From Sphagnum compactum (taxonomy: Eukaryota; Bryophyta; Sphagnopsida; Sphagnales): DNA of 64,000 nucleotides. This document shows, piece by piece, positions 48,650 to 60,855 of this stretch. Position numbers and translations under genes: made by a program. Position 1 is the first letter of the stretch, and the number at the start of each line of letters is the position of its first letter. The notes under the pieces were generated by a model. The model did no database searches, was not told where the DNA came from, and was given only the letters and a program-made list of their open reading frames with translations. The stretch is taken from assembly GCA_965153455.1 (NCBI GenBank), contig OZ234502.1, forward strand, positions 1,529,267 through 1,593,266, written 5' to 3'.

Positions 48650-50767
48650 CTTACTATTGATCATTAATTAATGATGGAGTATCAACAGGTTTAATAATAA
48701 CACCAATATTTACAGCAAGGGTCACAACAAGTAAATGTATATGTTTTAAACATAATCTTCAACCTTTAATTGGACTAACAGGTTGGGTGGTTACAATAGG
48801 TTGTTGTTTTATATTAGATCCAAAGGTGGATAATGTTGCACCTATTGTCTTCATGTTGGTCTTAATTTCCACATACAAAAATAGGTGGATCATACTTAAA
48901 ATATGTCCAAAGGTGGTTCAATTGGCTTATTGCTCCAACTGATAGACCTGTTCATTAGCTCAAGTTAATACCATGTTTTCTTGGATTTGATCTTTTGTGA
49001 ATTCTTGCATTGTTTGCCACCATTTTTTCCATTTGGGATTTTTGTTCCCCAAAGGTTGATTTTGGACTTTAAGTAAGGTGTTATCCAACATCAATTTTTC
49101 AAATTGTTTCAACTTGTTATGCATTTAACAAGTAAAACTTGGGTTAGTTTGTTCAATTATCCCTTTGTTAATTCCAATTGCCCCTTCCAATCTTGGATTA
49201 GAGCATGCAAAACTTGGGTCTATTTTTCCAACTTTATGTTAGCTAAAACAAGTTGTTCCTTCTGCTCTTGATAAGTTTGTTCCAAACCAATTATGGTTGT
49301 CTCTTTTTGCATATTGGATTGTTCCATCTTGTTGTATTTTTTGATCATTCACTCATGTTCATTTTGTAATGTTATAAGTAAATGTGATGTTGTTATAGAC
49401 TATGTTAGTCTTTTTTCTTTCAAAAATTGCTCCTTGGTTAGAAGTTTAGGTGAAATTCCACACTTTTCAATAACCTATTGAAATTGACCTATTGCTAGTA
49501 CAAGTTCATCATGGGTTGTTATACTTGGTGCAAGCATTTTAGATAAAGGAAATCACTTCCTCAATAGAACATTTAGAACATGTCCTAAATAAAAAGTTGT
49601 AACCTTGTTATTTCTAGGCACTAGGCTAGCTATAATTTTTGCTAGCAGTTTGTCCATTGGTTAAGTTCTACTAACATGTACGTTAAAACAATAGAACACC
49701 AATTAAGTTTTTGGGCTTTATTTTTTAGGTCAAATGTTATGGTTACATGGCTATTAAAATAGGTTAACTTCTGCTCCCTTTGGTAAATTATTTACAAAAT
49801 GGTCATAAATTGAGGATAAAACTCCTCTTTCATACAAATTACACTCCACTATTCATTTTCAACATCAAAAGCATTGGTGCCTGCAAGCTGCTTCAAAACA
49901 ACTTTTGTTTTTTTTATTGAAAAATTGGCATCATCAATAACCCTTTTAAAGGAAATGCAAGTTGTTCATGAAGGAGTATTGATCACTGACAATCTTCTTT
50001 CCCCATACTTGACCTTTAATTTTGCCATCTTCTACGACCTCCCAAGTTCATAAAAACTCCTTCAGTACTCTTTTGGAGTGGTCCATTGAATGTTGAAGAG
50101 CCCTTCCAAATTGGCTTGTTTCACCCACTTTTAATCAATAAGTTCCATTTTGATTTACTGTAACATCTTTTGGACCTCCCTTGCCTTGGATGCTAGACAT
50201 TTCCTTTCAGGTTTCTCAAACATAACTAACTCCTCCACAACAACCTTCCTTTTCCCCTTCATCATGAACTTTGCATGGGATCTTGGGCATTGAGGATTAG
50301 TGACTTTCATCAGTTCTTCTTGAAAAAAATCTTGAATTTTTTTTTTTCAAGGTTGCTTGTGGTTGGTTATTACAACTTTTATTTCTCTATTATTTTCCTT
50401 GCTTAGGTACTTCTTATCATTGTTCCTTAGCAACATGTTGATGAGTAGAATTTTTTGGTTCTTCTTAAGAATTTGAAATCACTATAACTAAGTGTCAAGG
50501 TAAAAGTTCTTGTAGGTTGTCTAAAAAATTACAAAGTTTTTCAAGCTCTTCATTGATTTTTTAACTTTGCTTTCGCTATTTGAAAGTTCTATGTTCTTCT
50601 TATATTGGCTCTTGTGAAATTAAAGGTTCAACGTATACTGCGTTTGTGAGCTTAGCTTGTTCCACCTTCTCCTTTTCAATTTGTTATCTCCTTGCACTTT
50701 GGCTCTTTCTCTCAAACTCCTTTTTTTTAACCTCTCTTCTCAACCTATCTAAAGTGATCTCATTCAT
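48650..50767 (-). pseudogene. Decayed ORF following Gypsy pol, function unknown
   Basis: Begins ATG (50767) with MNEITLDRLRREVKKKEFER. It then shows a charged region (EKEKVEQAKLTNAVYVEP), a Lys-rich block (KFMMKGKRKVVVEELVMFEK), a tryptophan-containing block (KWVKQANLEGLFNIQW), KNKAQKLNWCSIVLT and LVPRNNKVTTFYLGHVLNVL. The C-terminus is coiled-coil-like and rich in E, Q and L. Numerous stops and a few frame changes break it. It lies in the same strand between the pol end and the LTR, where some Gypsy elements carry an extra ORF. I do not recognise the protein; length would be about 700 residues. Confidence 0.5.
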
Positions 50768-50945
50768 GGCCTCAAGTATCACTCCAAGGAAAACAAAAAC
50801 AAAAAGATACATTAAATGGCACAATGGTTCTTTATACAATTTTGACGGTTGATAAAAACATTGTGACTATCAATAGACATGTCATTTAGGGTTGTAGATC
50901 TATGTTGATAAACATCTACATGCTTGTACCAATATGTATGTCATT

Positions 50946-51344
50946 TTAATGAATAATAATCGGTTCAATATGTACTAGTTTAAAATTTTCATTTTCAATA
51001 GGTTCCTTTGTAGTCAGGTCATTAAGTTTAGCAAGTTGCAATGTGCTATCATCTATGAACTGGTAGGGTTTCAATTTGTTGATATTTACTAAAACTGGGT
51101 TAGGATTGAATTTATGAATAACGACAAGTAAAATTGTATTGTTAGGTAAGCAATATTGTATCTTATAAGGTCCAAACCAACTTCTTTGAAATTTAAGAAC
51201 ATGTGTTAAAACAACCCCTGGAATTGATAGTTCACATAATCCCCAAATTGAAACTTGGTTTCGATGTACCAATTTTGTAACCATAACGACATGTTCCATT
51301 GGGGTGTATTCAAAATCAAGGACCACAAAAGGATTGTCATGCAT
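50946..51344 (-). pseudogene. Ty3/Gypsy polyprotein C-terminal fragment
   Basis: Contains RSWFGPYKIQYCLPNNTILL and NPVLVNINKLKPY, the conserved region downstream of integrase in a group of plant Gypsy polyproteins. 132 codons remain open but the rest of pol and gag is absent upstream, so the copy is dead. It is followed on the same strand by a decayed ORF and an LTR. Confidence 0.75.
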
Positions 51345-52376
51345 GAAAAATTCCTAGACATGTAATTTCCAAGGTTGATTAGGACTCAAAATTTTGCTTA
51401 TTTAATAATTCAAAGTAAATTTCTTAAAGACATTCAAATTAAATGAATGATGTAAAATAATCAAACATTTGATAAAAATTTGATGTCCATTTAAATCCTA
51501 AAACCAAAAAGCTTGAGATTATAACAAAAGAAAAAATGATGTTAAAGACTTGAAAGGACTACAAAAACCTATTGAATTCTTGAGCTTTTGGACTCATAAA
51601 ATGAAAAAAAACCATATTTATTTATGTTAGCCAATAGGAGATTGTGTGAATCAATCTTTACAACAAACAGGACCAAAAAGTCAGGAATTTTTTTAAGGAA
51701 TATTGGCCATTCACTTAAGGACATTTAAATTTGGTTAGTTTATGGATTTTAAGGTTGCAAAAAGGTTGGCAACATTAAAGCTAAGGCCCATAATGACAAT
51801 ATTGTAAAAATATCCAACCTTGTTTAAAAAACATGAATTTTTAAAATTTACTTGGCCTCAAGAACTTTGCTTTTCAAAGTCAAGTGTACAATCCTATTTA
51901 TGGGGAAATGTGTATCCTCATAGTTGATCAACACCATTGATTTTAGGTTTTACATGTATTCAACATGGTTCAAATGTTGTAAATTCCTTGTCATGCAAAT
52001 AGAAATTGTTTACAACATTATTGATCGGTCAATTGTTATTTTGTGTACACACACTACCCAAGTTTCAAGCTCGAGGAACAATGCGGAGCTCTTGATCATG
52101 CATTGTGGAGCTATGCATTTTGGATCCAAGCATTCTTTGCAATCTTCTCATTTTGAAGTAGCATGTGTTCTCAATAAGCCTTTGTAAATTCTTTGAGTGC
52201 ATCTCTTCATTTAGTTCCTAAGTAGGTTTGCTGGTAATTCTACAAAGTCCAAGCACTCAATGCACATAGGTTTTGTTTTTAAGAGCACTAATGAATATCT
52301 TTGATGTTGTGAAGGGTTTTGGGAGCTTGTTGCTTGCAAGAACTACACAACCTAAGCAAATAGTTGTACTACCGAA
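51345..52376. other. AT-rich spacer
   Basis: No further pol sequence could be recognised upstream of the Gypsy fragment. No gene seen. Confidence 0.5.
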
Positions 52377-52740
52377 CACTATTAAAAATCATGTCATTTG
52401 CAACCCATCCCTGTGCAACTACATACAACCAAATGTTGCTTGCGACTACAAACAGTTGCATATGCAACTACTTTTCAAATTTGGATGAAGTTTGGTCTTT
52501 TTTTCAACTAAGTTGCGACTATGACCTATTTCATCCTTAAATTGTGTGTGTGTTTTTTAATAACTTTGTATTTTTTACAACATTGTATATACATTTAGTT
52601 GCAAATGTAACCAAAATAGTCACATGCTAGTTGTATAAGGTATTTAGGTTACCTAACTAGTAAGGACGTACTTATATCTATACCTACCTACCTACTTATT
52701 AGATACTTACCTACTTATTAAGTACCTACCTACCTATAAG

Positions 52741-53230
52741 CCTAGGCCACATGGTACCTAGCCTAAGCTTGGTGACATGTGGCATTGCCTACGTCTACAT
52801 ATAGGCATAGACATGACATGTGGCACCTAGCTTAGGCTAGAATAGGACATGCCACATGGCACATATGTTAGGCCTAAACCATGCCACATGGCACCTAGGC
52901 TAGGCCTATGTTATGCCACATGGCATCGAGGCTAGATTTATCCATGCCATGTGGCACCTAGGTTAGGCCTATGCCATGCCACACGTCACTTAGGTTAGGT
53001 TATGCCATGCCACATGGCACATATGTTAGGTCTAGGACATCCATATGGCAACTAGGCAAGGCTTAAGCCATGCCATGTGGCAATTATATATGACATGCCA
53101 CGTGGCACCTAGGTTATGCTAGGACATGGCACATAAGCTAGGCTTAAGCCATGCCACATGGCACCTTATTAACATTTTTTCCACACCACATGGTAACATG
53201 ATTAGACTAGGTGCCACATCATAAAATGTG
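52741..53230. repeat. Array of GCCACATGGCACCTAGGC units
   Basis: About a dozen degenerate 35-45-bp units built from TGCCACATGGCA and CCTAGGCTAGGCC. Each unit is itself nearly palindromic. Preceded by a TACC patch (52675-52740). Confidence 0.85.
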
Positions 53231-53525
53231 TTAATCAATAGGCTAGGTTAGTAAGTTGTAGTAATTAAGTTAGAAGTAGTAGGTTAGGCTAAGTAGTCAC
53301 TAGTAGCTCAAGTAGTCGCACGACTAGTTACAACTACATTGCAACTAAGTTGCAACTACAAAATTAATCCCTTATGTTTTGCCTCCCATTTTAGTCTTGT
53401 CAACTACATAAAGGGGTGCCCTAAGAGCACAATGTACAAATCAAAATGCAATTGCATTTTGGGATGAGCCATTCAAAAAGGTTCAACCTTAATTAAACCC
53501 AAAAAGAAATATGGTATTTTTAGTA

Positions 53526-53835
53526 GATGCCACGTGGCTTAAGTTTAGGCCTAGCCTAGATGACGTAAGTCTAAACCTAGCCTAAGTGCCATGTGGCCTA
53601 CGTTTAGGCCTAGCCTAGGTGATCACCTAAGCTAGACTTAAAAGTGGCACGTGGCATATGTCTACACCTAGGTGTCACATGGCATATGTCTAAACTTAGG
53701 TGCCATAGAAGTTAAGTGCCATGTGGCATATGGTCTAGACCTAGGTGCCACATGGCCTAATTTAAACCTATGTGACACGAAAGCTATATAGGTGCCATGT
53801 GGTGTGGGTCTAAGTGGGTGCCACATGGCAGAATG
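53526..53835. repeat. Inverted array of GGCCTAGCCTAGGTGCCATGTGG units
   Basis: Seven or so units whose consensus is the reverse complement of the array at 52741-53230. A central region of about 295 bp separates the arrays, so a transcript across them could fold into a long imperfect hairpin. Confidence 0.8.
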
Positions 53836-54598
53836 TAACTGGTCACCAATATAGTTGCAAGATCGCTCATGTATACACTATATGGCAGCCATATACATAT
53901 TCGATGAAAAAATACTTCATCTGTCACATGTGACTAATTTTCGCATGTTACTTATCATTTGTTACTACAACCAATTTAGTCGCAAATGTTGCTTACAACT
54001 AAAAACTAATTACAAATGACAGTCGCATGCGACAGTATTTCTACAAGTGCAAACCTCATGTGTTTGAGATAGAGCCTTTACTTTTTTACTACATTAATTG
54101 CCCAAAACTTGATGACCTTATTGTCTACAAAGTTCCTTTACGAGTGCATCCTTGGGGTGTGAATTTCATCCTTGTCAAGGCACAGATTTATCATTATAAC
54201 TTTAAGAACTTTTGTTTCTGTGTGAAGAAGGTGAACTAGATTTTGAAGGCCTATGTGCACATTGGTGGTTGGTGGATATTGGTTTCGTTGGACCAGTTGA
54301 AGATGGACATACTTGAACAAGTGATCTATTTCTTTTCTTGGCATTATGATTTTTTAAAGAACTTGTCAATTTGTTAGTTGCATAAGTTTCAATATTGTTG
54401 TTTGTGCAGGTTTACAAGTTCTCTTAAAATTATGTTTGGTTTATAGGTCATGAAACAACACATGATCAATCCTATTGTTTTGTAGCAATGCAAAGTTGTG
54501 TTTAGAAGATTTGTTGATATAACAATTTTGGGTGCAGGTTTTTCAACATATGCACGAGTCTGCTTATGATTTAAGGTTGTGATTTATTGGTGCTTTTG

Positions 54599-55350
54599 AT
54601 GGGGAATAAGAAGAATCAACAATGAGATGGACAAGGCACTAGGAAAGCCTTGGAGGCACAAGCCGCAAAAAGGTTGGTGGCAAGGGATCGACAATGCAAG
54701 TCTAGGGCTACTAGAAGATAAATGATTAAGGCCAACAAATCATTGCAAATGGTAATCCTACTTACATTGGTGACATAAAAAGGTCAATGTCTAGACTTGC
54801 AAATCATATTACAGCACTCTTGCATCAAATGACAAGCGTGAAAGGCCTTAACTGTCAACGATTGGCCATGGAAAAACTTTTGAAACAACCTGTCTTGCAA
54901 GATCCAATGCTTAATGTGGTTGTGAATTCAAAACAATATGAGACAACAATTGAAATTGTTGACAATATGAGAAGAGGTTAGCAAGGTATCAAAAAGCTTG
55001 TCATAATCTTGATGAGATGAGAGTCAAAATTGTTGTTAGCGGTATGGTTGTTTCAAGTTCTACCTAGAGTCTTGCTATAGTAGGCCAGCTCATTGGAGCA
55101 AGTTGAAGAATTTTGAGCAAAGGACAAAGTAGGAGAATACAACTTGAGGCTGGTTCCAGCATGCAATGGGCCCTTACAACCCAAGCAAAACAAAGAGATG
55201 CACTCACAAAGGATGTTATTGATGTAGTGGTGGAATTTTGGACAAATGAAACAAGGGTTATCCAAACAAAAAGGACATCATGAAGCATCACATCATGAAG
55301 AACATATGAGAAAAACATGTTACTCACTTTCTTGAAGAACCATAGGTACA
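54599..55350 (+). pseudogene. Conserved plant repeat-family protein, N-terminal segment (decayed)
   Basis: Starts ATG at 54599 (MGNKKNQQ), then a basic region (RDRQCKSRATRR). After a frame change comes NVVVNSKQYETTIEIVDN, and after another YQKACHNLDEMRVKIVVSGM. It ends VVEFWTNETRV followed, one frame on, by PNKKDIM and KHVTHFLEEP. The E-T-R-V...P-N-K-K-D block is a signature I remember from a large uncharacterised protein family in mosses, ferns and lycophytes, possibly transposon-borne. Stops and at least three frame changes make it a relic. CATAG|GTACATG at the end could be a donor site. Confidence 0.55.
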
Positions 55351-57280
55351 TGTTTTTCCATTTTTCAATTTGATTCTTTTTACAATGTCCTGATAATTTC
55401 TAGTTTTTTGTTGAATTTTTCATGGTTGTCTATGGCTTTTGGATTTTGGATCTGTGGTTGGTCAAGTACATCATTTTTGGTCTACTGGACAAGTAGGAAT
55501 GGTTCAATTTCAGTTTTTTCTTGTACATATTCTTGTTTGAAAAATGTGTTTACAATCCCTAAAGTCTCCAATTTCTTGTGATTTAAGTTTTACTCATTTA
55601 AAGGTTACAATCCTAATGTTGTAGCTTGAAAGGCTACTTATAGACTGGACCTTGATTTGATATGAACTTTCTTGTTCATTTGTCTTGGATATGTGGTTGA
55701 TGGAATGGAAAATGGGAATTATATTGCTGAAAGGTGTTGATTTCAAATTGGTTTCAAGTCCTTGGTACATGGACAAGTCCAATTTTTTGTTTATGTAAAA
55801 TACACATAGTAAAGATTGGAATCTCTTAATTGAATGCAATTATTAATTCTATGTGTGCTTCAACCTCTCCATAATTAAAGGTTACATATAATCAAGTTTC
55901 AAAGTTCTTGATTCAGACCCTCAAATGTATGGACCTTTATTTTCTACAGTTCATGGAAAAGTTCATCAATTCAGCTCAATACTTGATCTTTTACTGTTTT
56001 TTTTTAAATGATGTATTTATAATTTTTGATTTTCTAGATGTGATTAAATCCTAGTTCACTTAAGGCTTGTAAGCAAAAAACACAAATTGATATGTTTTCT
56101 AGAGACTTGGGTTTAATTGGGACAGTTTTAGCAAAATAATCAAAGCAAGTTCATGGTTTTAGCAAATCTATCATGGGTTCTTGTGAGCCATATCGACACA
56201 GCCATGTATACTAATCTTAATTTTTAAGAATTACATCAAGGATATTGGGGTGTGGTAAGGCTATTAGGGTTTTTACCAACTTCATCTTAGAATAAGGAAT
56301 GATGGGTGTGCATGGTTGCATGGGGGGTTATTTTTTTCGAAATTCGATATTAAATGAATTAGGTGTAAGGTTAATTTTTTTCTTCAACAAAAGTTGGTAA
56401 TCATAGTTTTAGAACCTTAGTTGCATGATTAAGGATGAGAAATTTCTAGAGGGTTGGGGTTAGAAGTAGACACCAAAATTCATAATGTTCGACAAAACAT
56501 TGGTTTTGTTTTAATATTTAGTGGGTAGTCATGTAAGCGAAGATGTTTGAGATTCGTGGAACAGTTGAGGGGGGGTCAATGAAGGGTCCAATGGAGATAG
56601 AATAATCTTCAAACATTGTAAGCGTAAGATTAATTCGAGAGAACATAATAATTAAAATAAATAGTGTGATAGGGTGGCAATGGCAACATGGATTTCATGA
56701 TGAATGAATATTCAAGTTATGGATAAGCTCAACAAGGAACTACAATTACATGTTGAATCTTGGGCTATGCCACAATGGTAGTTCATAATTGTAGGAAATT
56801 TAGGATACGTCGAATGGTTCAACAAAATCACCAAGGTACGAGAGTTCGGAGAAATGTAATAATATCAAGCTCGAGGGGGTTCAACTTCAAGACGAGGGCG
56901 CACCTCTCGCAGTTCGGGATCTTCATCACAAGGATGTTACATTAATGTCAAATCTAGAGATGACTTTTGAGGCGATTCTTCATTCACTTGTGTAGCTTAA
57001 AGCCTGTGAGACATGGTCATGCGTAATGCCATGAATTCAAGGAAAGGAAAAACATCTTCAATCAAAATCAACTCAATGATGAATGTGTGGAAGACTTAGT
57101 ACATCGAGATGCGTGGTTGTAATTTATAAGTCAATAAAAAGGAAAAAAATGCATAAAGTAACGGTCTAGAACCATGGTAAAGTAAAACTTGAAGATTAAT
57201 GGGAAAAAAAAGGTTTAAGTAAAATTTGTTGGGAGGGGAAATTGAGAAAGGTGAAAAGGATGCTTGTCTTTTTCCTTCCA
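55351..57280. other. Spacer between family segments
   Basis: No coding motif of the family recognised here. AT-rich; could be intron or inserted DNA. Confidence 0.45.
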
Positions 57281-57420
57281 AAGGCCACCAAACTTGGAAA
57301 CTTTCAAGGGCCACCAAACATTAGAACCTTCCATTGGCCACCAAGCTTGGAACCTTTCAAGGGTCACTAAGCATTAGAACCTTCCATTGACCACCAAACA
57401 TTAGAACCTTCCATTGGCCA
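57281..57420. repeat. 27-bp tandem repeat interrupted by a solo LTR
   Basis: Units of GGCCACCAAACATTAGAACC plus TTCCATT, period about 27. The array resumes at 58244-58290 beyond the LTR. Confidence 0.8.
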
Positions 57421-58243
57421 TTAACGCGCTCCCAAGCTCCTAGTTAGACCCAAGATGGGTCTAAATTATTTTAAGAACGGAATTGTGAAGAACTCGGGGC
57501 ACGCTCCCAGCTCTTAGCACTAAAAAGGGTAGAGGGGCGTGCTGAAGCTCCGGGATGGGACTAGGAAGAGTGACAAGCTTTAGTTACTCACTCGAATCTG
57601 CATCAAACCAACCAACAAGTTGGTTAGTTCACTTTCTGGAACACCTTTAGTGCTAGGATGAGCCATGGGCAACTCTGGACTCACAAGATTCACCACGGGC
57701 CGGACTCGAGGGAAGCCACCACCTTCCCCCATATAGTATTTTTTGCGTCTCTCCGCGGAGTCTACATCCGAATGGCTTTTTGTCCCAAGACTCCTAAGGA
57801 GGAGTCCCAAAACTGTCCCGGTTTGGACTCCCGTAACTTTGTAAAATTATAACTCTTTGCTCAGACCTCTGATTGGGACGAGGTCTGAAGCAAAGTTGTA
57901 GTTCTCGTTGAGAGCTTTCCAACAATGTATTGCATTTTACCTGCACGCACTGGGGTCGGATCGATTCCCGACTTTTAGTGGTCGGGAGTCAAAGTGCCAG
58001 TTTTACTCCTGGCCTTTCTTTTGGCCATAACATGTGTTTCAGATATCCAAATGACTCATGCAAACTCATTTTCGACATCTACACTTCAATAGCTTTCCAA
58101 TGATATAAAGAACTCTTCAATGCAAGGTGTTTTGGCCCCTGCAATGGAACTCTAAAGTTTTGGGAGTCCCGGAGGACTCCCTAGTCCTCATTTCGGGAGT
58201 GTGAGTCTCATCCTCACACTCTCTTCAAAGTAGGGTTGCAACA
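57421..58243 (-). mobile_element. Solo LTR, family L1 copy 2
   Basis: Inserted in the 27-bp array, which continues on both sides, with GCCA repeated at 57417-57420 and 58244-58247. Related to 11271-12017 through several blocks (GGACTCACAAGATTCACCA-like, CATATAGTATTTTTT, GAGAGCTTTCCAAC). No internal region, so it arose by LTR recombination or the rest was lost. Confidence 0.65.
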
Positions 58244-58290
58244 GCCACTAAGCATTGGAACCTTCCATTGGCCACCAAGTTGGGGTCTTC

Positions 58291-60252
58291 CTTCACCTCC
58301 TTCCTTCTCCTTCTTTTGAAAGGCGCAGATTTGGATCATTTGGGCTTTCTTTTTCGGATATAATTTTTGATTTGAAAATTTGAAAATTTGTTTTTATAAC
58401 TTTCCTTGAAAGGAGAAGAGTGATTAGTCTTAATAGATGGTGGAAAGAAGGAAAATAAATTGGATGATAGTAATACCGTTGAAAGAATGAAAGTGAGTAG
58501 GGGTAGTTTTGGGAACTTGAAATCTTAGAGAAATTTCACAAGACCTCTTGACAATCTTAGAGAAATTTCACAAGTTTGTAGCATAACTTCTTCTTGATTT
58601 AAGTGTAAAACTTGAAATTTGGTAGGTAAGTGCACCTTATAATTAACTTTCCAATGAATTAATGCAAGCTAGATTTGAATAAATTACATGATGGCAACAA
58701 TGTTTTGAAAGGCTGGAGGTCTGTTGTTAAATTGAGATTCTTGCTTTTGTGAAACCCTTTTTGGTTTTATGGCACAACTTTTTACTGATTTAGGTGCAAA
58801 GTTTGAAATTTGGTAGGCACGTGCACCTTGTAACTAACTTTCCAATGAATTAATGCAAGCTAGATTTGGATAATGTATGTGATAGGAACAATGTTTTGAA
58901 TGACTAGAAGTCTACTGTCAAGTTGAGCGTATTGTCAAATCCTTAGAAGTTGGTCTAGGTGGGTGACAATTTAACATAAAATTCTAGGATTTGGATTGTT
59001 TGAACTTAGAAAATATATCTATCAATTCCAAATCATAAATGATGCATAGGAGGCAAACTATTTATTTTTAATTATAACCACAATTTAATATCTAGAAATA
59101 CACTTTGCATTTTTCCTTCACCAATAGCATATGTACATTTGAATATAATCGCCTCATAAAACCGGGAATAAAAGGACAGAAAGTTGCCTCACAGCTCTGT
59201 ATTGAGTTTTTGTGATGAACAAGCCTTGCTTTACTAGATTAAGGAATACAATTAGTTGTAAAAAACTTACAGCTGAAACCATCCAAGTGATCATTTGTTT
59301 TTAATCTTCATTTGTATTTCCAATGTGGGTGCTCATGTATGTTATGATCTTTTTCTGATTATCCCCCCTATCCATGGGTGGAATTTTATGGCTATTACGT
59401 CTTACATAAATTATTGTGTATAATTTATGATTTGACATGATATGTGTACTAAATTTTTGAATCTTCATGTGTGACTCATGGTGTTGTGGTTCTTGAAACA
59501 ATTTAAACTATGTTTTGGATTTCAATTATACATGTCTGTAATTTTTTGGGGTGATGTGATTTAAGCTCCATTCATCCAATAGTCCTCTTGAGTTGTTAAA
59601 TAAAGTTTTTTGAAATCTCAACATGGATAATACTGGACCTTATTTGTGTTTCTTGGATATCATTTGTCATGAATTGCATGGACCTCAAACTATCAAGTAG
59701 TGGCATTCTTGATGTATTGTGGAAGTCTAGAAGTTCATTCATGAATCGAGTCCTTGAATTATTGTATATGAATCCATTGATGTCCTTGCTAGCTTTGCTC
59801 AAATTACTTGGAATCATGTACGTATTTGTATGCCTTTAATTCCTTTCACTTATTCCTAAAGATGCAAGCAGTACAAGCATGAAATCTTTGAGTCCTTAAA
59901 ATATGTTGCCATTAGGAGCCTTGTTAGGAGTCTCATCTTTAGGGGCCTACAAGTCTTGAAGCTACCTTGAAGATATATTCCTTAGGTCCTTGCAAGTCTT
60001 GAAATTGCCTTGTAAGTACTCCTTTGGGATCATGTATTCTTTTCGGATCTTGCAAGTCTTGAAGCTATAGGAAGGTGCAAGACATTTTCATGAGTTAGGA
60101 CTTCAACGCTACTAGAATTAATATCCCTTTAAAAATCCTAGATAAGATTATTCTGGTCTTACATTTCCTTGGGGTGCCTTTGATTATTTGTAGTCCTAAA
60201 TTATTTTGTAATTGTCATCATAACTTAACATTGGCACAACTTTCAAATCACA
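58291..60252. repeat. Spacer with a 191-bp-period direct repeat
   Basis: 58578-58740 and 58770-58930 share GAAATTTGGTAGG, GTGCACCTT and AATTAATGCAAGCTAGATTT at a 191-base offset. From 59940 to 60080 the phrase TTGCAAGTCTTGAAGC recurs three times. No gene recognised. Confidence 0.6.
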
Positions 60253-60855
60253 ATTTTGGTACACTTGATTTGGAAGATCAACCCTAATTTTAGATTTGGA
60301 GATGATGAAAAGACAAGAGTGATTACTAAATATCACTTTTACATTTTAGATGATTGAACTCATGACAATCTATTTGTTCAACATTGCTTCACATGGCATT
60401 GGAGTTGGCTCCAAGCACAGAATATAAAACTCCCTACTGAACACATAGTATGGAGCAACAAATGTGCATCTCAATTTAAATGCATCAAAGCATGGTTTCA
60501 TGTGTTAAGATACTAAACACTAATTAAAAGTGTTGGTCTTCTTGAGGGATGTGTTATGGGTTGGAACTATTTTAAAACATGTCATGGAAAGGGCCAATGG
60601 GATGGGGTTGTAGCACATGTCAAGAATGCTCTTCGAGTTGAATAAACGAAAACCATAGGCACCACAAAGCTATAGAATGCTTCAGATGTGTGCAATTTTC
60701 TACAAGCAAATATGGGCAAGGCACATCTTACTTACCCTAGAGTTCAATGGTAGGTAAGATGATACTTCCATGAAATTAGGTTGGGAGATGTTGACTGCAT
60801 TCATGGCTATGAGGCGCACAAAGTTAATGGCAATAGATCAAAACACACAATCCGG
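60253..60855 (+). pseudogene. Conserved plant repeat-family protein, core segment (decayed)
   Basis: One frame over about 200 codons with a few stops and no frameshift. Blocks in order: FRFGDDEKTRVITKYHFYIL, THDNLFVQHCFTWHW, HIVWSNKCASQFKCIKAW, MGWNYFKTCHGKGQWDG, HVKNALRVE, then GDVDCIHGY and RSKHTIR. The W-S-x-x-C-A-x-Q-F-K...W-N-Y-F...H-G-K-G-x-x-D-G spacing is distinctive, and I recall it from uncharacterised, high-copy proteins of plants and some animals. The biochemical role is unknown to me; a transposase-like function is a guess. It sits downstream of, and collinear with, the N-terminal segment at 54.6 kb. Confidence 0.6.

Larger units (their letters stand above)
52377..54049. mobile_element. 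Candidate non-autonomous CACTA element with opposing internal arrays
   Basis: Left end CACTATTAAAAATCATGTC; the right end in reverse complement is CACTTGTAGAAATACTGTC. They align without gaps over 28 bases at 19 positions. Subterminal regions carry GTTGCGACTA, GTTGCAACTA and GTCGCATGCGAC words in both orientations, as expected for subterminal repeats of CACTA elements. Flanking triplets are GAA and CAA, so the 3-base duplication is imperfect. The interior has two arrays in inverted orientation and no transposase. 1,673 bp. Confidence 0.55.

Noticed and set aside
49293-49481. 62-codon plus-strand frame
   Set aside because: Antisense of the decayed post-pol ORF of the Gypsy relic, whose minus-strand reading is more protein-like.
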